Assembly: GCA_938092005.1 (NCBI GenBank)
Contig: CALKOU010000001.1
Coordinates: 124,001 to 188,000, forward strand
Direction of reading: 5' to 3'
Source: an uncultured Flavobacteriaceae bacterium
GTDB taxonomy: Bacteria > Bacteroidota > Bacteroidia > Flavobacteriales > Flavobacteriaceae
Length of the DNA: 64,000 bases
The notes under the pieces were generated by a model. The model had not been told where the DNA came from, searched no databases, and worked only from the letters and a program-made list of their open reading frames with translations. Of the stretch, positions 34,058 to 42,390 are shown piece after piece. A program made the translations under genes and the position numbers. Within the stretch, counting starts at the first letter, position 1, and the number at the start of each line of letters is the position of its first letter.

Positions 34058-34474
34058 TTAACAATTCAAAGTTAATGATTTTATTGTTTGCCCATTTAAA
34101 ACTTCTAATGTTCGATCGCGAACCTGTTCAAATACTCCTTTTATTTCACAAGTGGACTCGTCGCATTCGTCACACGAACGATAATAGTTTAGCGATACAC
34201 AGGGCAACATTGCAATTGGCCCGTCAATAATGCGCATCACTTCAGAGAGACTTATATCTTCGGCAGGGCGAAGTAAACGAAAGCCTCCGTCTTTGCCCCT
34301 TTTGCTTTCCAAAATGCGGTTATTACGCAATTCGCGTAAAATAATTTCTAAAAACTTCCGAGGGATTTGCTGATCACGTGCAATATCTGATGTCATCACT
34401 GCCCTACTATCACTCTCATTAGCAGCAATATAAACTAGAGCCTTGATGGCATATTTGCATTTATTTGAAATCAT
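34058..34474 (-). CDS. Rrf2 family transcriptional regulator
   Basis: A 138-residue winged-helix regulator. The DNA-binding half (1-80) shows NKCKYAIKALVYIA and the wing KRGKDGGFRLLRP, typical of Rrf2. Cys92, Cys101, Cys104 and Cys109 (in PCVSLNYYRSCDECDESTC) sit where IscR holds its Fe-S cluster (Cys92, 98, 104), so cluster binding or thiol sensing is possible. It is divergent from the sulfate assimilation operon with an 82-bp gap, so it most likely controls that operon, as CymR does for cysteine genes in Bacillus; this is inference. Confidence 0.85.
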   Translation of the reverse strand: MISNKCKYAIKALVYIAANESDSRAVMTSDIARDQQIPRKFLEIILRELRNNRILESKRGKDGGFRLLRPAEDISLSEVMRIIDGPIAMLPCVSLNYYRSCDECDESTCEIKGVFEQVRDRTLEVLNGQTIKSLTLNC

Positions 34475-34507
34475 ACATCAAATATAAAAATAAAAACCAT
34501 ATATATC

Positions 34508-34522
34508 CTATCTATTTGATAG
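34508..34522. promoter_or_regulatory. Candidate Rrf2 operator
   Basis: CTATCTATTTGATAG is a 15-base inverted repeat with five-base arms and a five-base centre. It lies 8 bp upstream of the minus-7 box of the sulfur operon, in the place of the missing minus-33 box, between the regulator and its presumed target. Binding here would block the promoter. Confidence 0.45.
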
Positions 34523-34529
34523 TATTTAT

Positions 34530-34537
34530 TATATTTG
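34530..34537 (+). promoter_or_regulatory. Minus-7 box of the sulfate assimilation operon
   Basis: TATATTTG matches TAnnTTTG; transcription would start near 34541, about 16 bp before the first gene. The only TTTG upstream (34515-34518) is too close and lies within the palindrome, so an activator or relief of repression may be needed. Confidence 0.7.
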
Positions 34538-34556
34538 CACTCTCAAATGAAATGAA

Positions 34557-34811
34557 ATGCTAGTAGATCAACTTTTCATATCGAATAAAAAGAAGGAAAA
34601 TGCCAAAACCAATGAGCGTTGGTCAAGGTCATTGCTTAAGTCTATCAGCTGGCGTATTATTGGAACACTAGACACCATAGTAATAAGTTATGTTATAACT
34701 GGAGAATTAGCCTTTGCACTTTCTATTGGAGGAGTTGAGCTGATCACTAAAATGGTATTGTACGTTGTTCATGAGCGCCTGTGGAATAACGTAAAATGGG
34801 GGAAAAAGTGA
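34557..34811 (+). CDS. DUF2061 family membrane protein
   Basis: An 84-residue protein with one or two membrane segments (about 30-50 and 50-70), showing the family pattern RSLLKSISWRIIGTLDT near residue 24 and VYGHERLW-like YVVHERLWNNVKW at the end. DUF2061 genes commonly lead flavobacterial sulfate assimilation operons; the function is unknown, perhaps an aid to sulfate entry, since no other sulfate transporter is present in the operon. Overlaps cysH by 16 bp. Confidence 0.8.
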   Translation: MLVDQLFISNKKKENAKTNERWSRSLLKSISWRIIGTLDTIVISYVITGELAFALSIGGVELITKMVLYVVHERLWNNVKWGKK

Positions 34812-35518
34812 GCTTAGAACAAGTAAACATCTTAAATCAGGAAGTTGATCCTAACGCAAGTTTGGAGGAACTCTTTACATACCTATTAGAAAAAGACTTG
34901 GGAACAGTTGTTTTTTCTACCTCTCTGGGACAAGAAGATCAAGTACTCACGCACTTTATTGCAACAAAGAAGCTACCTATTGAAATATTTACATTAGATA
35001 CTGGTCGATTCTTTCAAGAAACATACGATGTGCTTGCCAGCACAAAGAACAAGTATAAGGTTGCCATTAAGGCGTATGCGCCAAACCACCAAGACCTAGC
35101 TGAACTGGTTTCCGCCAAGGGTCCTAACAGCTTCTATGAATCTGTTGAGAACCGAAAAGAATGCTGTGGTATCCGTAAAATTGAACCGCTCAAACGCGCA
35201 CTCAAAGGGAAAAATGTTTGGATAACAGGATTGCGAAAAAGCCAATCCCAAAACAGAGCTGAACTCCATCTTTTTAGTTATGACGAGAACTTTGACATTA
35301 TCAAGTTTAACCCATTAATCCATTGGTCATTGGATGAAATAACAACATATTTAAACCATCACAACGTACCGCAAAACGTACTTCACGCTAAAGGCTATGT
35401 TAGTATTGGATGTGCACCCTGCACACGTGCTATCGAACCAGGTGAAGACATTAGAGCTGGACGCTGGTGGTGGGAGAGCAGTAAAAAAGAATGTGGACTA
35501 CATACAACTAAATCATGA
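34796..35518 (+). CDS. cysH: Adenylylsulfate (APS) reductase
   Basis: Reduces activated sulfate to sulfite using thioredoxin. The 240-residue protein has Cys123-Cys124 in CCGIRKIEPL and Cys206/Cys209 in GCAPCTRA, the four ligands of the [4Fe-4S] cluster that marks the APS-using branch, and the catalytic Cys233 in ECGLH near the C-terminus. The absence of an APS kinase gene (cysC) in the operon agrees with direct APS reduction. ATGA overlap with cysD. Confidence 0.93.
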   Translation: MGEKVSLEQVNILNQEVDPNASLEELFTYLLEKDLGTVVFSTSLGQEDQVLTHFIATKKLPIEIFTLDTGRFFQETYDVLASTKNKYKVAIKAYAPNHQDLAELVSAKGPNSFYESVENRKECCGIRKIEPLKRALKGKNVWITGLRKSQSQNRAELHLFSYDENFDIIKFNPLIHWSLDEITTYLNHHNVPQNVLHAKGYVSIGCAPCTRAIEPGEDIRAGRWWWESSKKECGLHTTKS

Positions 35519-36405
35519 GTATCCTAAAACAACTAGAAGAAGAATCCGTTTATATTATCCGAGAAGTAGCTGGGCAATTTGACAATCCATGCCTGCTTTT
35601 TTCGGGCGGAAAAGACTCCATAACATTATTGCACTTGGCGCAAAAAGCCTTTGCTCCTGCTACAATCCCTTTTCCATTGGTTCATATAGATACCGGGCAC
35701 AATTTCCCTGAAACCATTGCACTTCGCGATAAGCTTGTTGCCGAACACGGTCTACGCTTGATTGTAGGGAGTGTACAAGATGACATCGACGCTGGAAATG
35801 TTGTAGAAGAAAAAGGACGACACGCAAGCCGGAACAGTTTGCAAACCACTACCCTACTCAACACCATTGAGAAGTATAAATTTGATGCGTGTATGGGTGG
35901 TGCAAGAAGAGATGAAGAAAAAGCACGTGCTAAAGAACGTGTATTTTCGGTTCGTGATGATTTTGGTCAGTGGAACGAAAAGCTACAACGTCCTGAGCTT
36001 TTTGACATGCTCAACGGCATGATTCACAACGGCGAAAATGTTCGCGTATTCCCCATTAGCAACTGGACTGAACTTGATGTTTGGCACTACATTAGAGATG
36101 AAAAACTTGAAATTCCCTCTATTTATTACGCGCACGAGCGAGAGGTATTTAAAAGAGATAATCAATGGATGCCTGTATCTGAATATGTTAATGTAGCAGA
36201 TAAGGATGAGCGCCAACAAACTTCTGTTCGTTTTCGTACAGTTGGCGATATGAGTTGTACCGCAGCTGTTTTATCAGAAGCAACTGAACTCGATACTATT
36301 ATTGAAGAAATTGGAGGTTCCAACTTCTCAGAACGTGGAGCACGTATGGACGACAAACGATCTGAAGGAGCAATGGAAGAACGTAAAAAAGTAGGATATT
36401 TTTAG
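35515..36405 (+). CDS. cysD: Sulfate adenylyltransferase subunit 2
   Basis: Catalytic subunit of ATP sulfurylase, making APS from sulfate and ATP. The 296-residue protein has the PP-loop FSGGKDSITLLHLAQKA and the family blocks HIDTGHNFPETI and GGARRDEEKARAKERVFS. It works with the GTPase CysN encoded one base after it. Ends with the usual basic C-terminal segment RMDDKRSEGAMEERKKVGYF. Confidence 0.96.
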   Translation: MSILKQLEEESVYIIREVAGQFDNPCLLFSGGKDSITLLHLAQKAFAPATIPFPLVHIDTGHNFPETIALRDKLVAEHGLRLIVGSVQDDIDAGNVVEEKGRHASRNSLQTTTLLNTIEKYKFDACMGGARRDEEKARAKERVFSVRDDFGQWNEKLQRPELFDMLNGMIHNGENVRVFPISNWTELDVWHYIRDEKLEIPSIYYAHEREVFKRDNQWMPVSEYVNVADKDERQQTSVRFRTVGDMSCTAAVLSEATELDTIIEEIGGSNFSERGARMDDKRSEGAMEERKKVGYF

Positions 36406-36406
36406 C

Positions 36407-37654
36407 ATGGAATTAATTAAGATAGCAACCGCAGGAAGTGTTGATGATGGAAAAAGCACGCTAATTGGAAGATTACTGTATGAAACAGGTGCGCTAAAAA
36501 CCGATCAAATACAACACATTGAAGAAAAAAGTGCAGCACGTGGTTTTGGATACTTGGATTTGTCCTTGGCCACAGACGGCCTGCTTACCGAGCGTGAGCA
36601 AGGCATTACCATCGATGTTTCGCACATTTTCTTCTCTACCCCAAAACGAAGATTTATTATCGCTGATTCACCAGGCCACGTAGAATATACCCGAAACATG
36701 GTGACAGGAACTTCTAACGCCCAGGCGAGTATTATTTTACTTGATGCGAGAAAAGGAGTGATTGAACAAACAAAACGTCATTTTTTTATCACGCAACTGC
36801 TGGGCATCAAACAAATTATTTTTGCAGTAAACAAAATGGATTTAGTTGATTATGACCAAACTGTTTTTGAAGACATCAAAGCAACGCTTACCGGTTTGGT
36901 TGACAAGCATGGTAAAGATGGTGTTGCCTACCATTACACTCCAGTATCGGCCTTGTACAACGAAAATATTGTTAGCCGTTCCAAAAAATTGGCGTGGCAT
37001 GATGGTGAACCTTTACTAAGTTTAATTGAGTCCCTACCTGTTGATCAAAATCAGGCATATGACGGGGCTTTTCAAATTCAATATGTTATCAGGCCTAAAC
37101 GAGAAGAATTGCACGATTATCGTGGTTTTGCTGGAAATGTACGATCGGGAACTTTTAGCGTTGGTGATGCCATAACCATTCGTCCATCAGGAAGAAAAAG
37201 CATTATAAAACGTATTGAAAAATATGGCGCAGCTGTTGAAAAAGTGAATGCAGGTGAAAATGCTACCATTTTACTGGTAGATGAAATCGATGCATCAAGA
37301 GGCGATAGCATTCTCAATGCACAAGCCAACGTTAACCAGAGTAAAAACATAAGTGCAACATTTTGCTGGATGCAAGACACACCTATGTCCACAGGGAACA
37401 AATACTGGCTTCAGCAAGGGGTGCAACGCAGTTTGGTAAAAGTGCAAAACATTCGTTCCAAAATGGATTTAGAAGCATTAGCACAAAGCGAAGCTAAGGA
37501 GCTAACATTAAATGACATTGGAAAAGGATCGCTAGCACTAGCGCAAACCCTTACTACAAAAGCGTACAAAGAGAACCCAGCCTTAGGATCTTTTATATTA
37601 ATTGACCCACAAACATTCAATACCGCCGGTGTTGGATTTATTGAAACAGCATGA
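36407..37654 (+). CDS. cysN: Sulfate adenylyltransferase subunit 1 (GTPase)
   Basis: EF-Tu-like GTPase that drives APS formation by CysD. The 415-residue protein has the G1 motif AGSVDDGKSTLIGRLL, G3 DSPGHVEYTRNM and G4 NKMDLVDY, then the two beta-barrel domains. There is no fused APS kinase domain at the C-terminus, unlike NodQ-type proteins. Overlaps the sulfite reductase start by 4 bp. Confidence 0.96.
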   Translation: MELIKIATAGSVDDGKSTLIGRLLYETGALKTDQIQHIEEKSAARGFGYLDLSLATDGLLTEREQGITIDVSHIFFSTPKRRFIIADSPGHVEYTRNMVTGTSNAQASIILLDARKGVIEQTKRHFFITQLLGIKQIIFAVNKMDLVDYDQTVFEDIKATLTGLVDKHGKDGVAYHYTPVSALYNENIVSRSKKLAWHDGEPLLSLIESLPVDQNQAYDGAFQIQYVIRPKREELHDYRGFAGNVRSGTFSVGDAITIRPSGRKSIIKRIEKYGAAVEKVNAGENATILLVDEIDASRGDSILNAQANVNQSKNISATFCWMQDTPMSTGNKYWLQQGVQRSLVKVQNIRSKMDLEALAQSEAKELTLNDIGKGSLALAQTLTTKAYKENPALGSFILIDPQTFNTAGVGFIETA

Positions 37655-39723
37655 AAAGTTTTAGAACTGAAATAGAAAATCCAGTCGTTGAATATGATGT
37701 CCTGGAATTGGAGCGTAAAATTTTTGAATTTAAAGAAGGCTCACTCGACGAGGAAAAATTCCGCAGTCTCCGTTTAGCACGAGGTGTTTATGGACAACGG
37801 CAGCAAGGCGTTCAAATGGTACGTATTAAAATACCCTATGGGAAGTGTACGGCAAAACAACTTCGGCGCATTGCACAGGTTTCTGACGAATATTCAAATG
37901 GAAACTTGCACATCACCACACGACAAGACATTCAAATTCATTATGTTTCGCTGGACAGAACACCAGAGCTTTGGGCGGAGTTGGAACAAGACGATATTAC
38001 CATGCGTGAGGCGTGTGGAAACACCATCAGAAACGTAACCGCATCGGCAATAGCAGGAATTGACCCAAACGAACCATTTGACGTCACACCTTATGCTCAT
38101 GCTTTTTTTGAGTACTTTTTAAGAAACCCCATTTGTCAAGATATGGGACGGAAAATTAAAGTTGCTTTTTCAAGCTCAGCAAAAGACGATGCCATAACAT
38201 TTACTCATGACCTTGGATTTATTCCTGTAATTCAAGAAGGAATCCGTGGTTTTAAAATGCTTGTTGGAGGTGGTATTGGTGCACAGCCTAGAGTTGCCGA
38301 TGTCATAAAAACTTTTATTTCAGTAGACGAGTTTATCCCTTTTAGCGAAGCAGTTGTTCGTGTTTTTGATCAATATGGTGAACGTAACAGACGCAACAAA
38401 GCGCGCATGAAATTTTTACTCAAAGAACAAGGATTTGATGCATTTGAAACACGCGTAAATGAGGTTTATCAAGCTATATCTCCTAAGATAGTATCGGTTA
38501 CTCCTTTTGCATTAGAAACAAGAAAAACAGCTCTTTTTGAGGCAGATCAAGCGGTTGACACACAATACAACACTTGGAAAAAAAATAATGTTTCCAAACA
38601 AAAGCAAGACGGGCTGGTGGCTGTTGGTATAGCCATTGATCGTGGTGATATTTCTTCGGACAAAGCACGTGCGCTGTCACAAGTTGTAGAAGCGTTTTGT
38701 GGCGATGATTTACGCTTTACCATTGGGCAGAGCATTCTATTACGTGGCATTCAAGAGGACAATCTCCCTGCTTTATATCTAGCTTTACAGCAGTTAGGGC
38801 TTGCAAAAGCTGGTTATCATAAAATTAATGATATAGTAGCATGCCCAGGAACAGACACCTGTAATTTGGGTATTGCTTCAAGCATGGGATTGGCTGAAGA
38901 ATTACAACGAGTCATTGAAGAAGAATATGCGCATATTGTAACAAAGCACCAGCTAAACATCAAAATTAGTGGCTGTATGAATGCTTGTGGGCAACATGCC
39001 ATTGCCGATATTGGCTTTCAAGGCATGACGGTAAAGTCTAACGGAAACATTGCTCCTGCAACACAAGTGTTGTTGGGCGGTGGTGTTCTCGGAAACGGCG
39101 CAGGACGCTATGCTGATAAGGCATTAAAAGTGCCTGCAAGGCGAACACCTCACGTGTTACGTTGGTTATTAGAAGATTTTGATGCGCATGCACAAAAGGA
39201 AGAATCATTCCTAGACTATTATCTAAGAAAAGAAACCGATTATTTCTACCAAAACTTAAAAGGCTATGCCGATGTCACTAATCTTGAGGATCTTGATTTT
39301 ATCGACTGGGGAACAGATGGTGTTTATGAAAAAGCCATTGGTGTGGGCGAGTGTGCTGGCGTAACAATTGATTTGGTTCAAACCCTACTCTACGACGCTG
39401 AAGAACATCTTGAAAAAGCAAAAGAAGCTTTGGATAAGCAAGCATGGGGCAATAGTATTTATTACAGCTATGCAGGAAGGATTCGTGCTGCAAAAGCATT
39501 GTTAACCACCCGTTCGGCTAAAATAAATTCGCATCATTCTATCATCGATGCTTTTGAAACACATTTTCCAAGCTATAGCAGTATTGGCGAAGATACTTTT
39601 GGTTCCATCACTCGATTATTAAACACAACTTCTCCTAGTGAGGCATTTGCACATCAGTATTACAATGAGGCGTTGCACGTATTGAACTGGATAAAAGATT
39701 TTAGAAATGCACAACAAAACTAA
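37651..39723 (+). CDS. Ferredoxin-type sulfite reductase with C-terminal HEPN-like domain
   Basis: Six-electron reduction of sulfite to sulfide. The 690-residue protein has the two ferredoxin-like half domains, siroheme-binding repeats, and the [4Fe-4S]-siroheme cysteines in CPGTDTC and SGCMNAC. Residues 1-550 cover the enzyme; about 565-690 form an added helical region (LLYDAEEHLEKAKEALDKQAWGN in part, then YYSYAGRIRAAKALL) resembling HEPN domains, with RSAKINSH matching the spacing of the Rx4-6H motif. Context (cysDN, siroheme genes, FNR, ferredoxin) favours sulfite over nitrite as substrate. Overlaps the methyltransferase gene by 17 bp. Confidence 0.9.
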   Translation: MKSFRTEIENPVVEYDVLELERKIFEFKEGSLDEEKFRSLRLARGVYGQRQQGVQMVRIKIPYGKCTAKQLRRIAQVSDEYSNGNLHITTRQDIQIHYVSLDRTPELWAELEQDDITMREACGNTIRNVTASAIAGIDPNEPFDVTPYAHAFFEYFLRNPICQDMGRKIKVAFSSSAKDDAITFTHDLGFIPVIQEGIRGFKMLVGGGIGAQPRVADVIKTFISVDEFIPFSEAVVRVFDQYGERNRRNKARMKFLLKEQGFDAFETRVNEVYQAISPKIVSVTPFALETRKTALFEADQAVDTQYNTWKKNNVSKQKQDGLVAVGIAIDRGDISSDKARALSQVVEAFCGDDLRFTIGQSILLRGIQEDNLPALYLALQQLGLAKAGYHKINDIVACPGTDTCNLGIASSMGLAEELQRVIEEEYAHIVTKHQLNIKISGCMNACGQHAIADIGFQGMTVKSNGNIAPATQVLLGGGVLGNGAGRYADKALKVPARRTPHVLRWLLEDFDAHAQKEESFLDYYLRKETDYFYQNLKGYADVTNLEDLDFIDWGTDGVYEKAIGVGECAGVTIDLVQTLLYDAEEHLEKAKEALDKQAWGNSIYYSYAGRIRAAKALLTTRSAKINSHHSIIDAFETHFPSYSSIGEDTFGSITRLLNTTSPSEAFAHQYYNEALHVLNWIKDFRNAQQN

Positions 39724-40468
39724 AGGAAGCCTAACCATTGTTGGTGCAGGTCCTGGAGATCCAGAGCTCATCACGCTCAAGGGAATACATGCCATCAAAA
39801 GAGCAGATGTCATTTTATACGATGCACTCGTGAATCCGTCTTTGTTGGAACACAATGTAACTGGAGAACATTTTTTTGTTGGAAAGCGTAAAGGAGCACA
39901 TTCATTTAAACAAAATGAAATTAACAGCATGCTTGTTGACTTTGTCAAAGAGGGAAAAAATGTAGTTCGCTTAAAAGGAGGAGATGTTTCGGTATTTGCA
40001 CGAGCTGCAGAAGAAATTGATTACGCAGCTCTATTTGGAATCTCAGCAACGCTAATTCCAGGGATTTCATCATTTACTGGCATTGCAGCGGCACACCGCA
40101 TTCCATTAACCAGACGTTGCCAATACGAAAGTATTTGGGTGACAACTGGATATACTTGTGATGGAAAACCCTCTCAAGACATTGAAAATGCAGCACAATC
40201 ATCAGCGACAGTTGTTATCTTAATGGGCACAACACACCTTAGTGAAATCATGTCTATTTTTAGAAAACATAAACCTGATGATTATCCTGTCGGCATTGTT
40301 CAAAACGGAACTTTACCCAACGAAAAATGGGTAAAAGGAACACTGAGCACGATTGTTCGTCGTGTTAAGGAAGAAGGCATAAGCAATCCTGCTACTATTT
40401 TTGTAGGACCTGCAGTAACAGATCCAAGTGGACTATGGAAAAATCAGCAAGAATTCCAGTACGCATGA
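39707..40468 (+). CDS. cobA: Uroporphyrinogen-III C-methyltransferase
   Basis: First step of siroheme synthesis, two SAM-dependent methylations giving precorrin-2. The 253-residue protein has VGAGPGDPELITLKG at residues 12-26, VVRLKGGDVSVFARAAEEI, and the family LIPGISSFTGIAAAHRIPLTRR segment (written here in part). It supplies the cofactor for the sulfite reductase encoded just before it. Stops in an ATGA overlap with the next gene. Confidence 0.94.
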   Translation: MHNKTKGSLTIVGAGPGDPELITLKGIHAIKRADVILYDALVNPSLLEHNVTGEHFFVGKRKGAHSFKQNEINSMLVDFVKEGKNVVRLKGGDVSVFARAAEEIDYAALFGISATLIPGISSFTGIAAAHRIPLTRRCQYESIWVTTGYTCDGKPSQDIENAAQSSATVVILMGTTHLSEIMSIFRKHKPDDYPVGIVQNGTLPNEKWVKGTLSTIVRRVKEEGISNPATIFVGPAVTDPSGLWKNQQEFQYA

Positions 40469-41040
40469 ACACCCTGTACCCAATATTTTTAAAGACAGAA
40501 CAATTGCATTTTTTGGTTGTTGGAGGAGGCTATGTGGCGCTAGAAAAATTACAATTTCTATACAAGTCGTCGCCAAATGCAACAGTTACCCTTGTAAGCC
40601 CAATGGTAAGAAAAGAAACCAAAGACTTTATAGAAGGAAAAAATGTTACGGTTATTAAGAGAGCCTTCAAAAGACGTTTTTTGGCAAACAAAAATGTGGT
40701 CATCGCAACCACAGACAGTCCGAAAGTAAACAAGCGTGTGTATGACTTGTGTCGAAAAAAAAATATTTTAGTCAACGTTGCCGATAACCCACCCCTCTGT
40801 GATTTTTATATGGGCGGCATTGTAACAAAAGGAAATTTAAAAATAGCTATTTCTACAAATGGGAAATCCCCTACTTTAGCAAAACGTTTGCGACAGTGGT
40901 TAGAAGCATTTTTACCAGATGAAACCGATGCCTTGCTCGATAAGCTTTACGTTTATCGAAACAGGCTAAAAGGTGATTTTGAAGCGAAAGTAAAAGCTAT
41001 GAATTCATTAACAGAAAAATTACTTGAACAACATGATTAA
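40465..41040 (+). CDS. Precorrin-2 dehydrogenase / sirohydrochlorin ferrochelatase
   Basis: A 191-residue Met8/CysG N-domain-type protein that oxidises precorrin-2 with NAD+ and inserts iron, finishing siroheme. The N-terminal NAD motif is VVGGGYVALEKLQFL and the DNPPLCDFYMGGIV stretch matches the dimer and active-site region. The ATG at 40465 overlaps the cobA stop (ATGA); an upstream reading from 40435 would add ten residues inside cobA. Iron insertion by this protein is inferred, since no separate SirB is seen. Confidence 0.88.
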   Translation: MNTLYPIFLKTEQLHFLVVGGGYVALEKLQFLYKSSPNATVTLVSPMVRKETKDFIEGKNVTVIKRAFKRRFLANKNVVIATTDSPKVNKRVYDLCRKKNILVNVADNPPLCDFYMGGIVTKGNLKIAISTNGKSPTLAKRLRQWLEAFLPDETDALLDKLYVYRNRLKGDFEAKVKAMNSLTEKLLEQHD

Positions 41041-42067
41041 AACGGATATTATCATAATCGGTGCAGGCCCTGTAGGGCTTTTTGCAATCTTTGAAGCAGG
41101 GCTTATGAAGCTACGCTGCCATTTGATTGATGCCATTCCTCAGCCTGGAGGTCAACTTACCGAAATCTATCCCAAAAAACCAATTTACGATATCCCTGGA
41201 TACCCAACGGTGCTTGCGGGAGAATTGGTAGACAACCTTATGGAGCAAGCAGCACCTTTCAAACCTGGTTTTACATTGGGTGAACGTGCAGACAGTATTG
41301 AAAAACAAGAGGATGGAAGCTTTATCGTTACAACAAGCAAAGGAACACAACACCATGCTCCTGTTGTCATGATTGCAGGTGGATTAGGGAGTTTTGAACC
41401 TAGAAAACCGCTGATTAGCAACATCACGGACTTTGAAGAAAAAGGAGTTCGCTATATTGTTAAAGACCCTGATCAGTTTGAAGGGAAAAATATGGTTATT
41501 TCGGGCGGAGGTGACTCAGCTTTGGATTGGGCTATATACTTTGCAGAAAAGGGAAGTTTTGTGCATTTGGTGCACCGTAGTGATCGTTTTAGAGCGCATA
41601 AAGACTCGGTCTCTCGTGCACATGAATTAGCCGCAGAAGGAAAAATGGAACTTCACACATTTGCAGAAGTAAAAGAATTGAACGGAGACAATGAATTAAG
41701 TGAAGTAGGAATCTATAGCAAAGAAGACAAAAAGATTATTAAAACAGATCTTTGGTTTCCACTATTTGGATTGTCGCCAAAGCTTGGTCCTATTGGTGAC
41801 TGGGGGCTTGAAATTGAGAAAAATGCTATTGTTGTAGATACGTTTGACTATCAAACGAATCGCCCTGGAATTTTTGCCATTGGAGATGTCAATACCTACC
41901 CTGGTAAATTAAAACTGATTTTATGTGGTTTTCACGAAGCAACACTTGCAGTACAAACGGCGTATAAGATCATCCATCCTGAAAAAAAGTTCACGCTTAA
42001 ATACACCACCGTGCAAGGCGTTCAAGGGTTTGAAGAAGAACAGCAAATAGAAAAAATAAAATCTTGA
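41033..42067 (+). CDS. Ferredoxin-NADP+ reductase (thioredoxin-reductase-like type)
   Basis: A 344-residue FAD enzyme passing electrons between NADPH and ferredoxin. It has the FAD motif IIGAGPVGLFAIFEA, PQPGGQLTEIYP, the NADP motif SGGGDSALDWA and the late FAIGDVNTYPGKLKLI. It lacks the CxxC of thioredoxin reductase, as expected for the FNR branch. Placed next to a [2Fe-2S] ferredoxin gene and in the sulfite reductase operon, it is the likely electron source for sulfite reduction. The ATG at 41033 overlaps the previous stop by 8 bp. Confidence 0.92.
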   Translation: MIKTDIIIIGAGPVGLFAIFEAGLMKLRCHLIDAIPQPGGQLTEIYPKKPIYDIPGYPTVLAGELVDNLMEQAAPFKPGFTLGERADSIEKQEDGSFIVTTSKGTQHHAPVVMIAGGLGSFEPRKPLISNITDFEEKGVRYIVKDPDQFEGKNMVISGGGDSALDWAIYFAEKGSFVHLVHRSDRFRAHKDSVSRAHELAAEGKMELHTFAEVKELNGDNELSEVGIYSKEDKKIIKTDLWFPLFGLSPKLGPIGDWGLEIEKNAIVVDTFDYQTNRPGIFAIGDVNTYPGKLKLILCGFHEATLAVQTAYKIIHPEKKFTLKYTTVQGVQGFEEEQQIEKIKS

Positions 42068-42390
42068 GTACAGATATTAACATAACCATTGTGGATCGTG
42101 ACGGAACTGAACATGAGTTTACTGTTCCAACGGATATGAACCTTAATTTGATGGAGGTGTGTAAAGGCTATGAACTCCCCGTAGAAGGTATCTGTGGCGG
42201 CATGGCTATGTGTGCATCCTGCCAAGTATATGTGCTAACAGAGGAACATTTTGGAGAACGAAACGATGACGAACAGGCCATGCTTGACGAGGCGTATTAC
42301 GTAGAAGAAAACTCAAGATTAGGCTGTCAGATTCCCATTACGCCAGCGCTTGATGGACTTAAAGTGAAAATTGCACCTGAAGCAGTTTAG
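42064..42390 (+). CDS. [2Fe-2S] ferredoxin
   Basis: A 108-residue adrenodoxin-type ferredoxin with cluster ligands Cys44, Cys50, Cys53 (ICGGMAMCASC) and Cys88 (LGCQIP). It probably carries electrons from the FNR encoded before it to the sulfite reductase. The start is a TTG at 42064 overlapping the FNR stop (TTGA); the first ATG in frame is codon 25, which would remove the first two beta strands, so TTG is the better choice. Its stop overlaps a converging gene by 4 bp. Confidence 0.9.
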   Translation: MSTDINITIVDRDGTEHEFTVPTDMNLNLMEVCKGYELPVEGICGGMAMCASCQVYVLTEEHFGERNDDEQAMLDEAYYVEENSRLGCQIPITPALDGLKVKIAPEAV

